A DNA stretch of 64,000 nt from Euglena gracilis (taxonomy: Eukaryota; Euglenida; Euglenophyceae; Euglenales), in NCBI GenBank assembly GCA_039621445.1, contig CP154956.1, forward strand, positions 64,744,257-64,808,256, given 5' to 3'. The position numbers and the translations under genes are program-made. Positions 62,597-64,000 of this stretch are shown piece by piece (the first letter of the stretch is position 1; every line of letters begins with the position of its first letter). The notes under the pieces were generated by a model, which saw only the letters and a program-made list of their open reading frames with translations, was not told the origin of the DNA and made no database searches.

Positions 62597-64000
62597 ATGG
62601 ACACCTCGGCTCACCCGCCGGGGCTGAAGAAGAAGCGCAGCAAGCGGAAGGCGGAGGCCGCGGAGCCCACCCCGCCGCCCACAGGCAAGCGGGCGAAGGC
62701 CGAAGCGAGCTCCGCTGCCGGGCCTCCCCTCTCTGTGACCCATGTATCCAGCATAGACATGGTGGGACCCTGTGGTTTTCTTCAGCCGGAGGCCCCCCCC
62801 CCCCGGTCCAGTCAGCCAGCATCCCCCCCCACCCAGACCGCAGGATCCCCCCCCCCGGGTCCGAAATGAAGTTGCGGCCCGACGAAGCCAGGGTGGACCG
62901 AAGGTTTTTTTGACGCAAAGTGCCGAAATTTTTGGAAAGGGGGCAAAGATGACACAAAAAATATTTTTGAGGGTGTGTTGGGTTTTTGCGCCTCCAAATT
63001 TTGGCGGAAAGACTCCAACCCGAACTTTGCCTTTGACATGACCTGTTTCTTTGCTTTTTTGGAGTACCAGCCGGGTCCAGCTGGCAGCCGGCAAGCCCCC
63101 CCCCCCCCCGGACGCTGGGGGGGGTTGTCCCTGAAGGGACCCAATCCTCTTTTATTTTGTCCCGCCATTGCATTTCTTTGGTTTGCATCCTTACCTTCTC
63201 CCCAACGTTGCCGGGTGAGTGCGGCGACATTTCTCAAACCCTCCCATAAATGGACCCGTCTTTGGAGGGGCCCCTCTCCCCCCGGCAGTTGGCAGGGGAG
63301 GCCCAACGCAGTGCACCCTCCTCCTCCTCCTCCTCGGCCCCTGCGCCCGCAGCGCGGAATGAAAGGAAGCCCCAGGTCCCTCCCCTTCCTGTGCATTTCC
63401 CACTAGGTCGGGAGGTTGGGTTTCCCACAAATTCGTGCCACAAATAATCATGAATAATCACGAACCAGCACGAATTTGGGGATTTTCCAAAATCACGAAT
63501 GATCACGAATAATCACGAATTTCCACGAACAACCTGGAACAGTTTTTGTTCTCACTGCAGAACGTCTTCTTCAGAGAATGATGCCTCAATCAAAGAACAA
63601 TTTCATGAAAGGGAAAAAACGTGGAAACGGGGTGGAAATATGACAGCCCAGAAGCGTGCAAGGATGCAACAACGTCAGTCATTGGCGTCACTTTTTGTTT
63701 ACGACTTTGCTTCATGCTCAAGATTGTTATCCAATCTCGGTGGTCAAAGAGCTTTGTTTTTGATATTTCTGCCTTGGAGGTGATACACAAGTCAGATGAG
63801 GAGTGAGCATTGGTTTTCTGGGCAGGTTTAGTGAAAAACCGGGCGATTTTTGGGTAGTGCGAATAATCACAAATAATCACAAATAATCACAAATAATCAC
63901 GAATAATCACAAATAATCACGAATAATCACAAATAATCACGAATAATCACGAATAATCACGAATAATCACAAAATATTCACAAAATATTCACAAATAATC
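62597..64000 (+). CDS. First exons of a basic, probably nuclear protein (partial)
   Basis: ATG at 62597 lies 10 bp after a CCCCCCCCCCCAG acceptor. Exon 1 (62597 to ~62734, donor TCT/GTGACC) reads MDTSAHPPGLKKKRSKRKAE followed by PPPTGKRAKAEASSAAGPPL, with two Lys/Arg clusters typical of nuclear localisation signals. A second exon is likely at ~63280-63382 (SPRQLAGEAQRSAPSSSSSS, then NERKPQ, donor CAG/GTCCCT), and possibly a third after CTGCAG at ~63560. The rest lies beyond the window. No domain is visible, so function is unknown. Confidence 0.5.
62785..63130. mobile_element. Degraded inverted-repeat element of the CCAGCCAG subfamily
   Basis: Poly-C/poly-G blocks at 62793-62806, 62850-62862 and 63097-63125, with CCAGTCAGCCAGC, ACGCAAAGTGCCGAAATTTTTGG and TTTTGGCGGAAAGACTCC words between. 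These match the elements at 8.4, 18.0 and 40.1 kb in order. The outer ends are not resolved. Lies in the first intron of the last gene. Confidence 0.55.
63430..64000. repeat. AATAATCACGA / AATAATCACAA minisatellite
   Basis: Two parts. 63435-63530 has diverged units (AATAATCATG, AATAATCACG). 63855-64000 is a clean 10-bp array of about 14 units running to the window edge. The DNA between, 63540-63850, is not repetitive. Confidence 0.9.

Overview
This window looks like nuclear DNA of a photosynthetic euglenid (Euglenozoa, Euglenophyceae). Four observations support this. (1) Genes are cut into short exons rich in G or C at third codon positions, separated by long introns of two kinds: conventional GT-AG introns, and introns without GT-AG whose ends form inverted repeats. 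In the second kind a CAG (or CTG) at intron positions +4 to +6 pairs with its complement at -8 to -6, the arrangement reported for euglenid nonconventional introns. Applying that rule joins exons in frame repeatedly. (2) A Ca2+-regulated RelA/SpoT homologue, a type known from plants, is present. (3) That protein begins with two hydrophobic segments about 60 residues apart, the layout of euglenid class I plastid presequences. (4) The intergenic and intronic DNA is saturated with small inverted-repeat elements. All genes recognised are on the + strand.

Layout. 1-260: a partial exon of an unidentified protein. 678-6220: mitochondrial phosphate carrier (SLC25A3 type). 6.2-18.3 kb: about 12 kb in which I could support no gene; it holds small inverted-repeat elements, a broken pogo/CENP-B-like transposase fragment and two clusters of short palindromes. 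18271-31728: a NEK1-like protein kinase with a long coiled-coil tail, over 20 exons. 31.7-34.6 kb: intergenic repeats. 34571-51394: a large leucine-rich-repeat protein with EF-hand-like parts, about 23 exons, not a family I can name. 52294-61754: plastid-targeted RelA/SpoT homologue with two C-terminal EF-hands, 17 exons that give one uninterrupted frame of 722 residues. 62597 to the window end: the first exons of a basic, probably nuclear protein.

The most interesting signal is the link between introns and transposons. Several elements start with CAG or CAA, end with CTG or TTG, and are flanked by 8-bp target duplications (for example TTCCCATC at 6.7/6.9 kb, GTCCCCAC at 11.5/12.0 kb, ATGCAGAT at 21.0/21.4 kb, GACCCATC at 20.1/22.0 kb). 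In the RelA/SpoT gene such an element is itself an intron. Its 8-bp duplication is divided 3+5 between the two intron ends, so removing the intron restores the target codons exactly. The +4/-8 pairing rule is therefore what a CA(G)-ended element with an 8-bp duplication would produce. Elements of the same families also sit inside introns, one nested within another.

Exon borders given to the base come from frame-consistent joins. Those marked approximate are not resolved. No similarity search or RNA evidence was available.
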